A stretch of DNA of 49,023 nucleotides. Origin: Flammeovirgaceae bacterium. Its GTDB lineage: Bacteria > Bacteroidota > Bacteroidia > Cytophagales > Cyclobacteriaceae. Below the pieces are notes generated by a model that saw only the letters and a program-made list of their open reading frames with translations, was not told the DNA's origin and did not search any database. The DNA lies in the NCBI GenBank assembly GCA_023251155.1, contig JAHEZH010000016.1, forward strand, positions 1-49,023, read 5' to 3'. The position numbers and the translations under genes were made by a program. Shown here piece after piece: positions 1 to 7,609 of the stretch (its first letter is position 1; each line of letters begins with the position of its first letter).

Positions 1-95
1 TTCCATACTTCTTCTGTCTGGTGGATAATACTACTTAGCTGTTCGCGCTGTGCTCTCACAATTAAACTTGCCTGCCAGTCCACGTTCTCAATCAT
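1..95 (-). CDS. 5' part of an unidentified gene running off the left edge
   Basis: An open frame reads leftward from an ATG at 95 (with a GTG directly before it at 98) to the window edge without a stop. The visible N-terminus begins MIENVDWQASLIVRAQRE and is followed by a short Glu/Gln-rich stretch. It starts 47 bases after the stop of the methyltransferase on the same strand, so the two could be co-transcribed. I do not recognise the family from about 31 residues. It could also be a chance open frame, but its codon use looks coding and no competing frame is better. Confidence 0.35.
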   Translation of the reverse strand, partial: MIENVDWQASLIVRAQREQLSSIIHQTEEVW

Positions 96-116
96 CACCA
101 GTGGCGTAACGGCAGC

Positions 117-146
117 AGTGATTGGAATTAAAGTGATTGGAATTAA
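117..146. repeat. perfect 15-bp tandem duplication over a stop codon
   Basis: AGTGATTGGAATTAA occurs twice in a row (117-131 and 132-146) with no mismatch. The second copy contains the TAA stop of the methyltransferase (minus strand, 145-143). Because the unit is 15 bases, a read-through frame on the minus strand would carry the pentapeptide LIPIT twice. It looks like a recent slippage or short-duplication event. Confidence 0.9.
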
Positions 147-904
147 CCTTTCACCCCCTTATAAATCATCTCATTCGCCGTGATGCCATATCGGGTTGCA
201 TCGATGGACTTTGCAAAGTCATCAGCCAGGGCTTTCATACCTGCTTTCTCTATGCGTTTAGCATAATCTTTTCCAAACAGGCGCACGTGGTCGTCTTGTC
301 CAAATAGTTTTTCGCGCTCGCGCGGATCGGTGACGGTGAGGTCTTCGTAAGTCACATCCGGCACAGGGGAGAAGAAAGGCACTTGCATGATGGCCCAGCC
401 CCCAGGTTTTAATACCCGGTTAATTTCACTCATGGCTTTGATATCGCTGTTCACGTGCTCCAGTACATGGTTGCAGAGTACAACATCAAACGTATTGGCT
501 TCAAAAGGAATGTCGTGAATATCCATCTTCACTTTCGCCAGGGGTGATTCAATATCTGCCGTGATGTAACCATCACCATGGAGTTTATCAAAACGCTGCA
601 TGAAGCAGGGCTCGGGTGCGATGTGCAATACCTTTAGTTTCTCCTGGAAAAAAGAGGTACGCTGCTCCATGTATAGCCAGATTAGCCGATGGCGTTCCAA
701 TGAAAGACAAGAAGGGCAAAGGGCGTTGGGCCTGGGATTGATTCGGCCGTAAGGCAAAAATTGCTTATAATGACTTTTGCAGATAGGGCACTCCACCGCA
801 TTGCCTGCATAAAATACACCCAGCACTTTGAGGCCGATGCCGCTGAAGAGCTGCAGGTATTTGCGCGGAACAAAACGAATGAGCAGAGCGATCACTTTTT
901 TCAT
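143..904 (-). CDS. class I SAM-dependent methyltransferase with N-terminal Cys4 knuckle
   Basis: The protein is 253 aa if translation starts at the ATG at 904. An upstream ATG at 940 would add 12 residues, but the MKKVIALL start looks more natural. Residues 39-66 hold two CxxC pairs (C39/C42, C63/C66) that look like a small zinc knuckle. A Rossmann methyltransferase core follows: a VLHIAPEP segment in the position of motif I, then CNHVLEHV and RVLKPGGWAIM, which are typical of the Methyltransf_11 type. The substrate cannot be told. It diverges from the FMN reductase across about 120 bases that contain an inverted repeat. No membrane segment or signal peptide is evident, so it is probably cytosolic. 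Confidence 0.85.
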   Translation of the reverse strand: MKKVIALLIRFVPRKYLQLFSGIGLKVLGVFYAGNAVECPICKSHYKQFLPYGRINPRPNALCPSCLSLERHRLIWLYMEQRTSFFQEKLKVLHIAPEPCFMQRFDKLHGDGYITADIESPLAKVKMDIHDIPFEANTFDVVLCNHVLEHVNSDIKAMSEINRVLKPGGWAIMQVPFFSPVPDVTYEDLTVTDPREREKLFGQDDHVRLFGKDYAKRIEKAGMKALADDFAKSIDATRYGITANEMIYKGVKG

Positions 905-938
905 GGGCGGCAAAGATAATACGTTAGCCGATAGCACC

Positions 939-1022
939 ATACGATTTATGCGTGACTAAGGAGCAAAAGCAGCACCATTTGCGCATAAATGTGCATCTTC
1001 GCAACGTATTCATAAATCGTAT
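939..1022. promoter_or_regulatory. inverted repeat in the divergent promoter region
   Basis: ATACGATTTATG at 939-950 is repeated in perfect inverted form, CATAAATCGTAT, at 1011-1022, leaving 60 bases between. Each arm lies close to the start of one of the two divergent genes. A third related half-site, CGCATAAA at 982-989, is the inverse of TTTATGCG at 945-952. The arrangement suggests shared regulatory half-sites for the methyltransferase and the reductase. No regulator gene is adjacent. Confidence 0.5.
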
Positions 1023-1025
1023 CGC

Positions 1026-1592
1026 ATGCCGCACATCGTCATTCTTTCCGCCAGTGTTCGCCAGGGACGCAACAGTCATCGGGTAGCCTTGTTTTTAAAA
1101 AAATACATCGAGAACAACGGATTGGCCACAGCCGATATCGCCGACCTGAACAGCTACCAGTTTCCTTTGTTTGACGAACGCCTGGCGCATCAGCAAAACC
1201 CATCGGAGAAAGTGCTGGAGTTTGCCTCGCGCATTATGCATGCCGATGGTGTGATCATTGTAACGCCTGAGTACAATGGTGGCTACCCCGCCAGTCTTAA
1301 AAATGCTGTTGATTTACTTTACAAAGAGTGGCAGAAGAAGCCGGTTGCGATCGCTACCGTTTCGGATGGTGGCTTTGGCGGAACACAGGTGATTACCTCA
1401 CTGCAGTTTTCACTATGGAAGATCAGGGCGTGGACTGTTCCTGCCCAGTTTCCTGTACCCAATGCCGATACTTCTTTTGATGAAGAAGGAACTCCGGCCG
1501 ATGTAGCTACTACCGAGAAACGCGCCCATTTCTTTATAAAAGAATTATTGTGGTGCATAGAGGCACGTAAACGTATGGTGGATTATAAATGA
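1026..1592 (+). CDS. NADPH-dependent FMN reductase family protein
   Basis: 188 aa, a flavodoxin-like fold of the FMN_red family (SsuE/ArsH/azoreductase-like quinone and nitro reductases). The N-terminus ILSASVRQGRNSHRVA matches the phosphate-binding loop (GSxR-like) that holds FMN. PEYNGGYPASLKNAVD at about residues 79-94 is the classic PEYN signature around the isoalloxazine ring. The later VSDGGFGG segment fits the second flavin loop. It should reduce quinones or free flavin with NADPH in the cytosol; the exact substrate cannot be read. The start ATG follows the right arm of the inverted repeat by three bases. Confidence 0.9.
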   Translation: MPHIVILSASVRQGRNSHRVALFLKKYIENNGLATADIADLNSYQFPLFDERLAHQQNPSEKVLEFASRIMHADGVIIVTPEYNGGYPASLKNAVDLLYKEWQKKPVAIATVSDGGFGGTQVITSLQFSLWKIRAWTVPAQFPVPNADTSFDEEGTPADVATTEKRAHFFIKELLWCIEARKRMVDYK

Positions 1593-1849
1593 CGATAAGC
1601 TGTTGAGTAGGGTGTTCAGCGGTTGCAACGAGATGTGTACGGTAAGTAAAGGAGCTTATGTACCAAGTACGCAATAAGGCACTGATTCTGCTGCTTTGCA
1701 GGAACTATTACAGCAAGTTAATGCTTAATTAAACAAGTTGAATGTGCTTTTGTTACTGAATTGAAATCGAGATTGCAATCGGTTGACCTGAACGGGATGG
1801 TATTATTAAATTTAGAATCATACTAAATAAAGAAACTGAGCTAAAAATG
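1593..1849. other. gene-free stretch before the nuo promoter, with a possible coding remnant
   Basis: No intact gene is seen. In the plus frame 1591-1728 the DNA reads like the tail of a protein: an ATG at 1633, a single in-frame TAA at 1675-1677, then GTDSAALQELLQQVNA and a TAA at 1726-1728. This may be a decayed gene end, but it is short and I cannot name a parent. The remainder up to 1849 is AT-rich and holds nothing else recognisable. Confidence 0.3.
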
Positions 1850-1880
1850 TTCGATTCTTATTCAATCATAAGTACATTTG
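1850..1880 (+). promoter_or_regulatory. Bacteroidota-type promoter of the nuo operon
   Basis: TACATTTG at 1873-1880 is a full match to the Bacteroidota -7 box TAnnTTTG. TTCG at 1850-1853 stands exactly 19 bases upstream, where TTTG (-33) is expected, with one mismatch. Transcription would start near 1886, giving a leader of about 17 bases before nuoA. That short leader agrees with the weak use of Shine-Dalgarno sequences in this phylum. Confidence 0.6.
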
Positions 1881-1902
1881 CGCAATCTAAATGGCCTAAA
1901 TT

Positions 1903-2271
1903 ATGGATCAACAGCATTTAATGGATTATTTGCCAATTGTGTTGATGTTCATTGTCGCATCCGGATTTGTGGGTATCACTATGGTAGCCACTCACTTACT
2001 TGGTCCAAAGCGGAAAACAGATGTAAAGCTCGAATCTTTCGAGTGTGGTATTGAACCTCAGGGAAATGCCCGTGTACCTTTCTCTATTAAATATTTTCTC
2101 GTTGCCATCCTCTTTGTATTGTTTGATGTGGAGGTGATCTTCATGTATCCATGGGCAGTATTGTTTAAAGATCTTGGTGTAACGGGTTTGATTGAGATGG
2201 TGGTGTTTATCGCTTTCTTATTGATTGGTTTTTTCTACATCATAAAAAGGGGAGCCCTGAAGTGGGAATAG
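1903..2271 (+). CDS. nuoA: NADH-quinone oxidoreductase subunit A
   Basis: 122 aa, the usual size for NuoA, with three membrane helices (about residues 9-31, 63-85 and 92-114). The conserved loop FECGIEPQGNARVPFS and the acidic helix start FDVEVIFMYPW are diagnostic. NuoA sits in the membrane arm beside NuoH at the quinone-binding junction of complex I. It is the first gene of a 14-gene operon and is followed after 4 bases by nuoB. No irregularity is seen. Confidence 0.97.
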   Translation: MDQQHLMDYLPIVLMFIVASGFVGITMVATHLLGPKRKTDVKLESFECGIEPQGNARVPFSIKYFLVAILFVLFDVEVIFMYPWAVLFKDLGVTGLIEMVVFIAFLLIGFFYIIKRGALKWE

Positions 2272-2275
2272 TGAT

Positions 2276-2833
2276 ATGGAGACAGTAGCATTAAACGGAG
2301 TAAAAGTAGCCGAATCACCAGGCGGTATCGAAGGAGCAGGGTTCTTTGCTACTTCACTAGACAAAGCCGTTGGTCTGGCTCGTAAAAATTCAATATGGCC
2401 GTTGCCGTTTGCCACCTCTTGCTGTGGGATCGAGTTCATGGCTACTATGGGTTCGCATTATGACCTGGCCCGCTTTGGTTCAGAACGGTTGAGTTTTTCA
2501 CCACGCCAGGCGGACTTGCTGATGGTGATGGGTACCATTGCCAAAAAGATGGGGCCAATCCTTCGCCAGGTATATGAGCAGATGGCAGAACCACGGTGGG
2601 TGCTTTCAGTAGGTGCTTGTGCCTCCAGTGGAGGTATATTCGATACTTATAGCGTATTGCAGGGCATTGACCGCATCATACCGGTAGACGTTTACGTGCC
2701 GGGTTGCCCGCCACGTCCGGAACAGATCATTGATGGAATTTTGAATATTCAAAAGCTGGTTGAAACCGAATCCCTTCGCCGAAGAGATTCGGAAGAATAC
2801 AAAGCCATGCTCAACAAATACGGTATCGAGTAA
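2276..2833 (+). CDS. nuoB: NADH-quinone oxidoreductase subunit B (cluster N2)
   Basis: 185 aa, peripheral arm subunit that holds cluster N2, the last [4Fe-4S] centre before quinone. The four ligands are visible: the tandem C49-C50 in ATSCCGIEF, C115 in SVGACASSGG and C144 in VPGCPPRPE. The length and the absence of any membrane segment are normal. It is spaced 4 bases after nuoA and 2 bases before nuoC, which implies translational coupling. With NuoD it forms the quinone pocket. Confidence 0.97.
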   Translation: METVALNGVKVAESPGGIEGAGFFATSLDKAVGLARKNSIWPLPFATSCCGIEFMATMGSHYDLARFGSERLSFSPRQADLLMVMGTIAKKMGPILRQVYEQMAEPRWVLSVGACASSGGIFDTYSVLQGIDRIIPVDVYVPGCPPRPEQIIDGILNIQKLVETESLRRRDSEEYKAMLNKYGIE

Positions 2834-2835
2834 TT

Positions 2836-3333
2836 ATGGAAGAAGTTCTAACGGAAGACAGAATTATCACAGTACTCAAGGAGAAATTCGTAGACGATTT
2901 TGTTTCGACAGAGTTGCCTTACGGATTTACCACCGCCACTTTCAAATCTGAAAACATCGTATCGATTATTAAATTCCTTTACGATACGGAACAATACCAA
3001 TACCTCACTACACTCAGCGGTATTCACTACCCTGATCTGAAGAAGATTGCAGTGATGTATCAATTGCATAACCTCAGGGAAAATAAACGTCTGCGCCTGA
3101 AGATTTACCTTGCGGAAGAGAAGCCGGAAGTCGCTACGCTGACTACTGTATTTCCGGCAGCCAACTGGATGGAGCGTGAGACCTACGACTTCTTTGGAGT
3201 GACCTTTACCGGCCATCCTAATCTAAAGCGTATCCTTAATGTGGAAGACATGATCATCTTCCCGATGCGCAAAGAATATCCGCTGGAAGATCAGACACGT
3301 GAGGATAAAAATAACCTGATGTTTGGACGATAG
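2836..3333 (+). CDS. nuoC: NADH-quinone oxidoreductase subunit C
   Basis: 165 aa, 30-kDa subunit family of the peripheral arm. The C-terminal signature ERETYDFFGVTFTGHPNLKRIL followed by YPLEDQ is typical, although the middle is divergent. It carries no cofactor and bridges NuoB and NuoD. It is a separate gene here, not fused to nuoD as in E. coli, which is the common state in Bacteroidota. Spacing is 2 bases from nuoB and 3 bases to nuoD. Confidence 0.95.
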   Translation: MEEVLTEDRIITVLKEKFVDDFVSTELPYGFTTATFKSENIVSIIKFLYDTEQYQYLTTLSGIHYPDLKKIAVMYQLHNLRENKRLRLKIYLAEEKPEVATLTTVFPAANWMERETYDFFGVTFTGHPNLKRILNVEDMIIFPMRKEYPLEDQTREDKNNLMFGR

Positions 3334-3336
3334 TTT

Positions 3337-4563
3337 ATGGAGCAGACAAAGAACACATCAGCACCGGGCGACATCACGGTACAGGAAGAGAAGAAATACT
3401 CGTACCTGAACCTTGGTCCGACACACCCTGCGACACACGGCATCTTTCAGAACGTGCTGAAGATGGACGGTGAGATCATCATGGATGCTACCCCTACTAT
3501 CGGTTACATCCATCGTGCATTTGAAAAGCTGGCCGAACGCAGACCATTCTACCAGATCACTCCCATCACCGACCGTTTGAACTATTGCTCGTCACCCATC
3601 AATAACATGGGCTGGCACATGACGGCCGAAAAGCTGTTTAAGATAGAACTACCCAAGCGCGTGCAATACATGCGTATTGTGATCATGGAGCTATCGCGTA
3701 TTGCCGATCATATCATTTGTAATACCATCATTGGTCAGGATGTGGGTGCCACTACCGGTTTCCTTTACCTGTTCCAGTACCGCGAGCGCATTTACGAAAT
3801 CTTTGAAGAGATCTGTGGTGCACGTCTCACAACCAACATCGGTCGTATCGGTGGTTTTGAAAGAAACTTCTCCGATAAGGCCTGGGATAAGATTTATAAA
3901 TTTCTCGAAGATTTTCCGATCGCATTCAAAGAATTCAGCAGCCTGCTGGAGCGCAACCGTATCTTCATGGACCGTACCATCAACTGTGGTCCGATCTCCG
4001 CCGAGATGGCGCTGTCCTATAGTTTCTCTGGCCCGAACCTTCGTGCGGCAGGAGTGGACTATGACGTACGTGCGATGAACCCGTATTCTTCTTATGAAGA
4101 GTTTGATTTCATTGTTCCGGTAGGTACACAAGGCGATACCTATGATCGCTTCATGGTTCGCCAGCAAGAGATGCACCAGAGCCTGAGTATCATTCATCAG
4201 GCGATTGAAAAGATTAAGAAAGAACCTGCCGATATATTCCGTGCCGATGTACCTGAGTTTGTACTTCCTCCCAAAGAAGAAGTGTATAACAATATGGAGG
4301 CACTGATTTATCACTTTAAAAATATCATGGGTGAAACCGAGATACCGAAAGGTGAAGTGTATCACAGCGTGGAAGGTGGCAATGGTGAACTTGGGTTCTA
4401 CCTGATCAGCGATGGAGGACGTACTCCTTATCGCCTGCATTTCAGAAGACCATGCTTCATTTTCTACCAGGCTTACCCGGAGATGATCAAAGGCACCATG
4501 TTATCCGATGCCATCATCACCATGAGTAGCATGAACGTGATCGCAGGAGAATTAGACGCGTAG
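3337..4563 (+). CDS. nuoD: NADH-quinone oxidoreductase subunit D
   Basis: 408 aa, the 49-kDa subunit, related to the large subunit of NiFe hydrogenases but without metal ligands. The quinone-site motif GPTHPATHG is present near residue 28, followed by IGYIHRAFEK and ITDRLNYCSS; the C-terminus ends with MSSMNVIAGELDA. NuoD forms the quinone pocket with NuoB. About 20 N-terminal residues before the core are charged and variable. The gene is intact and sits 5 bases before nuoE. Confidence 0.97.
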   Translation: MEQTKNTSAPGDITVQEEKKYSYLNLGPTHPATHGIFQNVLKMDGEIIMDATPTIGYIHRAFEKLAERRPFYQITPITDRLNYCSSPINNMGWHMTAEKLFKIELPKRVQYMRIVIMELSRIADHIICNTIIGQDVGATTGFLYLFQYRERIYEIFEEICGARLTTNIGRIGGFERNFSDKAWDKIYKFLEDFPIAFKEFSSLLERNRIFMDRTINCGPISAEMALSYSFSGPNLRAAGVDYDVRAMNPYSSYEEFDFIVPVGTQGDTYDRFMVRQQEMHQSLSIIHQAIEKIKKEPADIFRADVPEFVLPPKEEVYNNMEALIYHFKNIMGETEIPKGEVYHSVEGGNGELGFYLISDGGRTPYRLHFRRPCFIFYQAYPEMIKGTMLSDAIITMSSMNVIAGELDA

Positions 4564-4568
4564 AAGTT

Positions 4569-5120
4569 ATGAACGATACAGCGAGCATCGAGAAAGTGGA
4601 GTTCTCATCAGAAGCAAAAGCCCTGGTGGAGCGTATTATCAAGCGCTATCCGGCAGGTAAGCAGAAATCAGCGTTGTTGCCATTGTTGCATCTGGCACAG
4701 GCCGAGTTTGGTGGCTGGCTTAGCCCGCAGACGATGGATTATGTGGCCTCTATCCTGAGTATCAAACCGATTGAAGTATATGAGGTAGCATCGTTTTACA
4801 CGATGTTTAATTTAAAGCCGGTAGGCAAGTGCTTGATTGAAGTGTGCCGTACAGGTCCTTGCATGTTGCGCGGGGCGGAAGATATCGTGGCATACATCGA
4901 AAAGAAACTAGGTATCAAAGAAGGAGAGACAACTCCGGACGGTCAGTTCACCCTCAAGACAACGGAGTGCCTTGGTTCCTGTGGTACGGCCCCGATGTTG
5001 CAGTTAGGAGCGGACTATTATGAAAACCTCACGGAAGAGAAGGTGGATAACCTGCTGGAGAAGTGGAAGACAATACAAAATCATAGTACATACATGCGGT
5101 CGAACCGCCAGGAAATATAA
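4569..5120 (+). CDS. nuoE: NADH-quinone oxidoreductase subunit E (thioredoxin-like [2Fe-2S])
   Basis: 183 aa, the 24-kDa subunit with an N-terminal helical part and a thioredoxin-like domain binding cluster N1a. The ligands are the two pairs in VCRTGPC (Cx4C) and TECLGSC (Cx3C). It forms the NADH dehydrogenase head with NuoF. Spacing to nuoF is 5 bases. The last 20 or so residues are basic and variable, as is usual. Confidence 0.96.
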   Translation: MNDTASIEKVEFSSEAKALVERIIKRYPAGKQKSALLPLLHLAQAEFGGWLSPQTMDYVASILSIKPIEVYEVASFYTMFNLKPVGKCLIEVCRTGPCMLRGAEDIVAYIEKKLGIKEGETTPDGQFTLKTTECLGSCGTAPMLQLGADYYENLTEEKVDNLLEKWKTIQNHSTYMRSNRQEI

Positions 5121-5125
5121 TCGCG

Positions 5126-6484
5126 ATGGGAAAGAAACTACTCTTACAAAACGAACATATTCCGGGCATCAACACGTTTGATGTCTATCGCAAAAATGGT
5201 GGTTATGCTTCCGTAGAGAAAGCATTAAAGACCATGACACCGGATGAGGTGACTGAAGAAGTAAAGAAATCAGGACTGCGTGGTCGTGGTGGTGCTGGTT
5301 TCCCGGCAGGTATGAAGTGGAGCTTCCTCGATCGTAAATCAGAGAAGCCACGTTACCTCGTGTGCAATGCTGACGAAAGCGAGCCAGGTACTTTCAAGGA
5401 CCGTTACTTAATGGAAAAGATCCCTCACTTATTGATTGAGGGAATGATTACTTCCAGCTATGCACTGGGTGCCAACACTTCGTACATCTATGTACGTGGT
5501 GAGTACATGTATGTGATCCGCATTTTGGAGAAAGCCATTGAAGAAGCGTATGCGGCCGGTTTTCTGGGCAACAATATTCTAGGAACCAACTATTCGCTGA
5601 ACTTATACGTGCAGCCGGGTGGAGGTGCCTATATCTGCGGTGAAGAAACCGCCTTGCTGGAATCACTGGAAGGCAAGCGGGGTAACCCGCGATTGAAGCC
5701 GCCATTCCCTGCCATCGCAGGTTTGTATGCCTCACCAACAGTTGTGAATAACGTGGAGACCATTGCTGCAGTAGTTCCTATTGTGAACATGACTGGTGAT
5801 GAGTACGCCAAGATTGGTATCGGTAAGAGTACAGGTACTAAGTTGATCTCTGCCAGTGGTCACATCAACAAGCCGGGGGTATATGAAATCGAGCTGGGTT
5901 TACCCGTAGAAGAATTCATTTACTCCGAAGAATACTGTGGAGGCATCTGGAAAGGGAGAAAGATGAAGGCGGTAGTGGCAGGAGGTTCTTCGGTACCTAT
6001 TCTTCCTACCGAACTGATATTAAAAAACATTAAAGGCGAAGCCCGTCTGATGAGCTACGAATCCCTTTCGGATGGTGGTTTCGTAAGCGGAACGATGCTG
6101 GGTTCAGGTGGTTTTATCGTCTTGGACGAAACAGCATGTATCGTTCATCACCTGCATACATTCGCACGCTTCTATCATCACGAATCATGCGGCCAGTGCA
6201 GCCCTTGCCGTGAAGGTACCGGCTGGATGGAGAAAGTAATTCATCGTATCGAGCACGGTCATGGCCATATGAGTGATATTGATCTGCTGGTGGATGTAGC
6301 AAAGAAGATTGAAGGGAATACCATTTGTCCGCTGGGCGATGCAGCGGCATGGCCGGTGGCAAGTGCGATCCGTCACTTCCGTGAAGAGTTTGAATACCAT
6401 GTGAAGTATCCGGAAAAGATCAAGAACCCGAAGCACTTTGAGATTGAACCGTTTGTTTCTGAGAAAAACTTAGTGACAGCTTAA
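5126..6484 (+). CDS. nuoF: NADH-quinone oxidoreductase subunit F (NADH/FMN site)
   Basis: 452 aa, the 51-kDa subunit that oxidises NADH. The glycine-rich NADH loop GLRGRGGAGFPAGMKW and the FMN motif GGGAYICGEETALLESLEG are both intact. Cluster N3 ligands are C355, C358 and C361 (ESCGQCSPCREG) plus C401 (TICPLGD). Length is normal. It is followed by an unusual 117-base gap holding a palindromic repeat before nuoG, whereas most other junctions in this operon are under 20 bases. Confidence 0.97.
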   Translation: MGKKLLLQNEHIPGINTFDVYRKNGGYASVEKALKTMTPDEVTEEVKKSGLRGRGGAGFPAGMKWSFLDRKSEKPRYLVCNADESEPGTFKDRYLMEKIPHLLIEGMITSSYALGANTSYIYVRGEYMYVIRILEKAIEEAYAAGFLGNNILGTNYSLNLYVQPGGGAYICGEETALLESLEGKRGNPRLKPPFPAIAGLYASPTVVNNVETIAAVVPIVNMTGDEYAKIGIGKSTGTKLISASGHINKPGVYEIELGLPVEEFIYSEEYCGGIWKGRKMKAVVAGGSSVPILPTELILKNIKGEARLMSYESLSDGGFVSGTMLGSGGFIVLDETACIVHHLHTFARFYHHESCGQCSPCREGTGWMEKVIHRIEHGHGHMSDIDLLVDVAKKIEGNTICPLGDAAAWPVASAIRHFREEFEYHVKYPEKIKNPKHFEIEPFVSEKNLVTA

Positions 6485-6487
6485 AAT

Positions 6488-6592
6488 ATGAACAAAGAAG
6501 TAGGCAGTATGCAGGAAGCAGTAGGCAGTCTGGGTAAAAATCAGATTGTATGGATGACTGTGTACTGTATTGTGCCTACTGCCAACTTTTAA
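6488..6592 (+). repeat. GTAGGCAGT palindromic repeat with a 34-codon frame, between nuoF and nuoG
   Basis: The gap contains AGTAGGCAGT twice (at about 6500 and 6522) and the inverted form GCCTACTGCC near 6574, so the segment can fold into a long hairpin with GCAGTAGGC pairing to GCCTACTGC. An ATG at 6488, 4 bases after the nuoF stop, opens a 34-codon frame that spans the whole element and ends at TAA 6590-6592, 9 bases before nuoG. Short palindromic units with this kind of AGGCAGT sequence are scattered in many Bacteroidota genomes (recalled, not checked). The frame may just keep ribosomes moving through the insert; a functional peptide is not claimed. Confidence 0.6.
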
Positions 6593-6601
6593 TAAAACGA
6601 A

Positions 6602-7609
6602 ATGGCAAAAGTTACGATAGATGGTATTGAAGTAGAAGTTCCGGATGGTACTTCTATTTTGAATGCTGCCCGGCAGATAGGTGGTGACGTAGTTCCTCCT
6701 GCTATGTGCTATTACTCCAGCCTGAAAGAAAGCGGAGGTAAATGCCGCGTATGTCTGGTGAAGGTAACACAGGGTTCGGCTAAAGATCCTCGTCCGATGC
6801 CTAAGCTGGTTGCTTCTTGCCGTACCAACGTAATGGATGGTATGGTGGTGCAGAACATTACTTCGCCTGAAGTACTGGAAGCACGAAAAGGGGTTGTTGA
6901 ATTTTTGTTATTGAATCACCCGCTCGATTGCCCGATCTGTGATCAGGCTGGTGAGTGTGATTTGCAGAACCTGGCGTATGAGCACGGTGCAGCTAAAACC
7001 CGCTACGAAGAGGACCGCAGAACATTTGAGAAAATAGATATTGGCGATAAGATCAAGTTGCACATGACCCGGTGCATCCTGTGCTATCGCTGTACTTTTG
7101 TTGCGGATCAATTGACTGACAATCGTGTTCACGGTGTGCTGAACAGGGGAGATCACTCGGAGATCAGTACGCACATTGAGAAAGCAATCGACAATGACTT
7201 TTCCGGTAACATGATCGATGTTTGTCCTGTAGGTGCACTGACAGATAAAACCTTCCGCTTCAAGAGCAGAGTGTGGTTTACCAAACCAATGGATGCACAT
7301 CGTGATTGCCCCAAGTGCTCTGGTAAAGTAGTACTTTGGATGAAAGGGGAAGAAGTACTTCGTGTATCGGCTCGCAAGGATCAATACAACGAAGTGAAAG
7401 AATTCATCTGTAACGAATGCCGTTACGATCACAAAGACGTAAAAGACTGGACGGTAGAAGGTCCTCGCCACATTGAGCGTAGCTCGGTGATCTCTCAGAA
7501 TCACTATGAGAAAATCGACTTGCTTAAACTGAAGAAAGAAGTAGAACGCCAGCTGGAGTTCCAGAAAGGAAAACCATTGCCCGAACATAATCACTCCCTG
7601 AACGCATGA
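6602..7609 (+). CDS. nuoG: NADH-quinone oxidoreductase subunit G, short form
   Basis: 335 aa, against roughly 700-900 in most bacteria. Present: the N-terminal [2Fe-2S] ferredoxin domain (C36, C48, C51, C73, cluster N1b), the His-Cys3 motif for N5 (H106, C110, C113, C119) and the N4 ligands (C158, C161, C164, C208). The molybdopterin-like C-terminal domain is absent. A tail with two further CxxC pairs (C236/C239, C270/C273) remains and resembles the start of that domain, where N7 can be bound. The stop overlaps the nuoH start (ATGA), so this is not a recent frameshift. Short NuoG is, to my knowledge, common in Bacteroidota. Confidence 0.93.
   Translation: MAKVTIDGIEVEVPDGTSILNAARQIGGDVVPPAMCYYSSLKESGGKCRVCLVKVTQGSAKDPRPMPKLVASCRTNVMDGMVVQNITSPEVLEARKGVVEFLLLNHPLDCPICDQAGECDLQNLAYEHGAAKTRYEEDRRTFEKIDIGDKIKLHMTRCILCYRCTFVADQLTDNRVHGVLNRGDHSEISTHIEKAIDNDFSGNMIDVCPVGALTDKTFRFKSRVWFTKPMDAHRDCPKCSGKVVLWMKGEEVLRVSARKDQYNEVKEFICNECRYDHKDVKDWTVEGPRHIERSSVISQNHYEKIDLLKLKKEVERQLEFQKGKPLPEHNHSLNA

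Noticed and set aside
3691-4440. 249-codon minus frame opposite nuoD
   Set aside because: It lies completely within nuoD, which is certain, and its His/Ile/Phe-rich product has the usual look of an antisense shadow.
6908-7594. 228-codon minus frame opposite nuoG
   Set aside because: Fully opposite nuoG, whose Fe-S ligands are intact; the antisense product has no domain.
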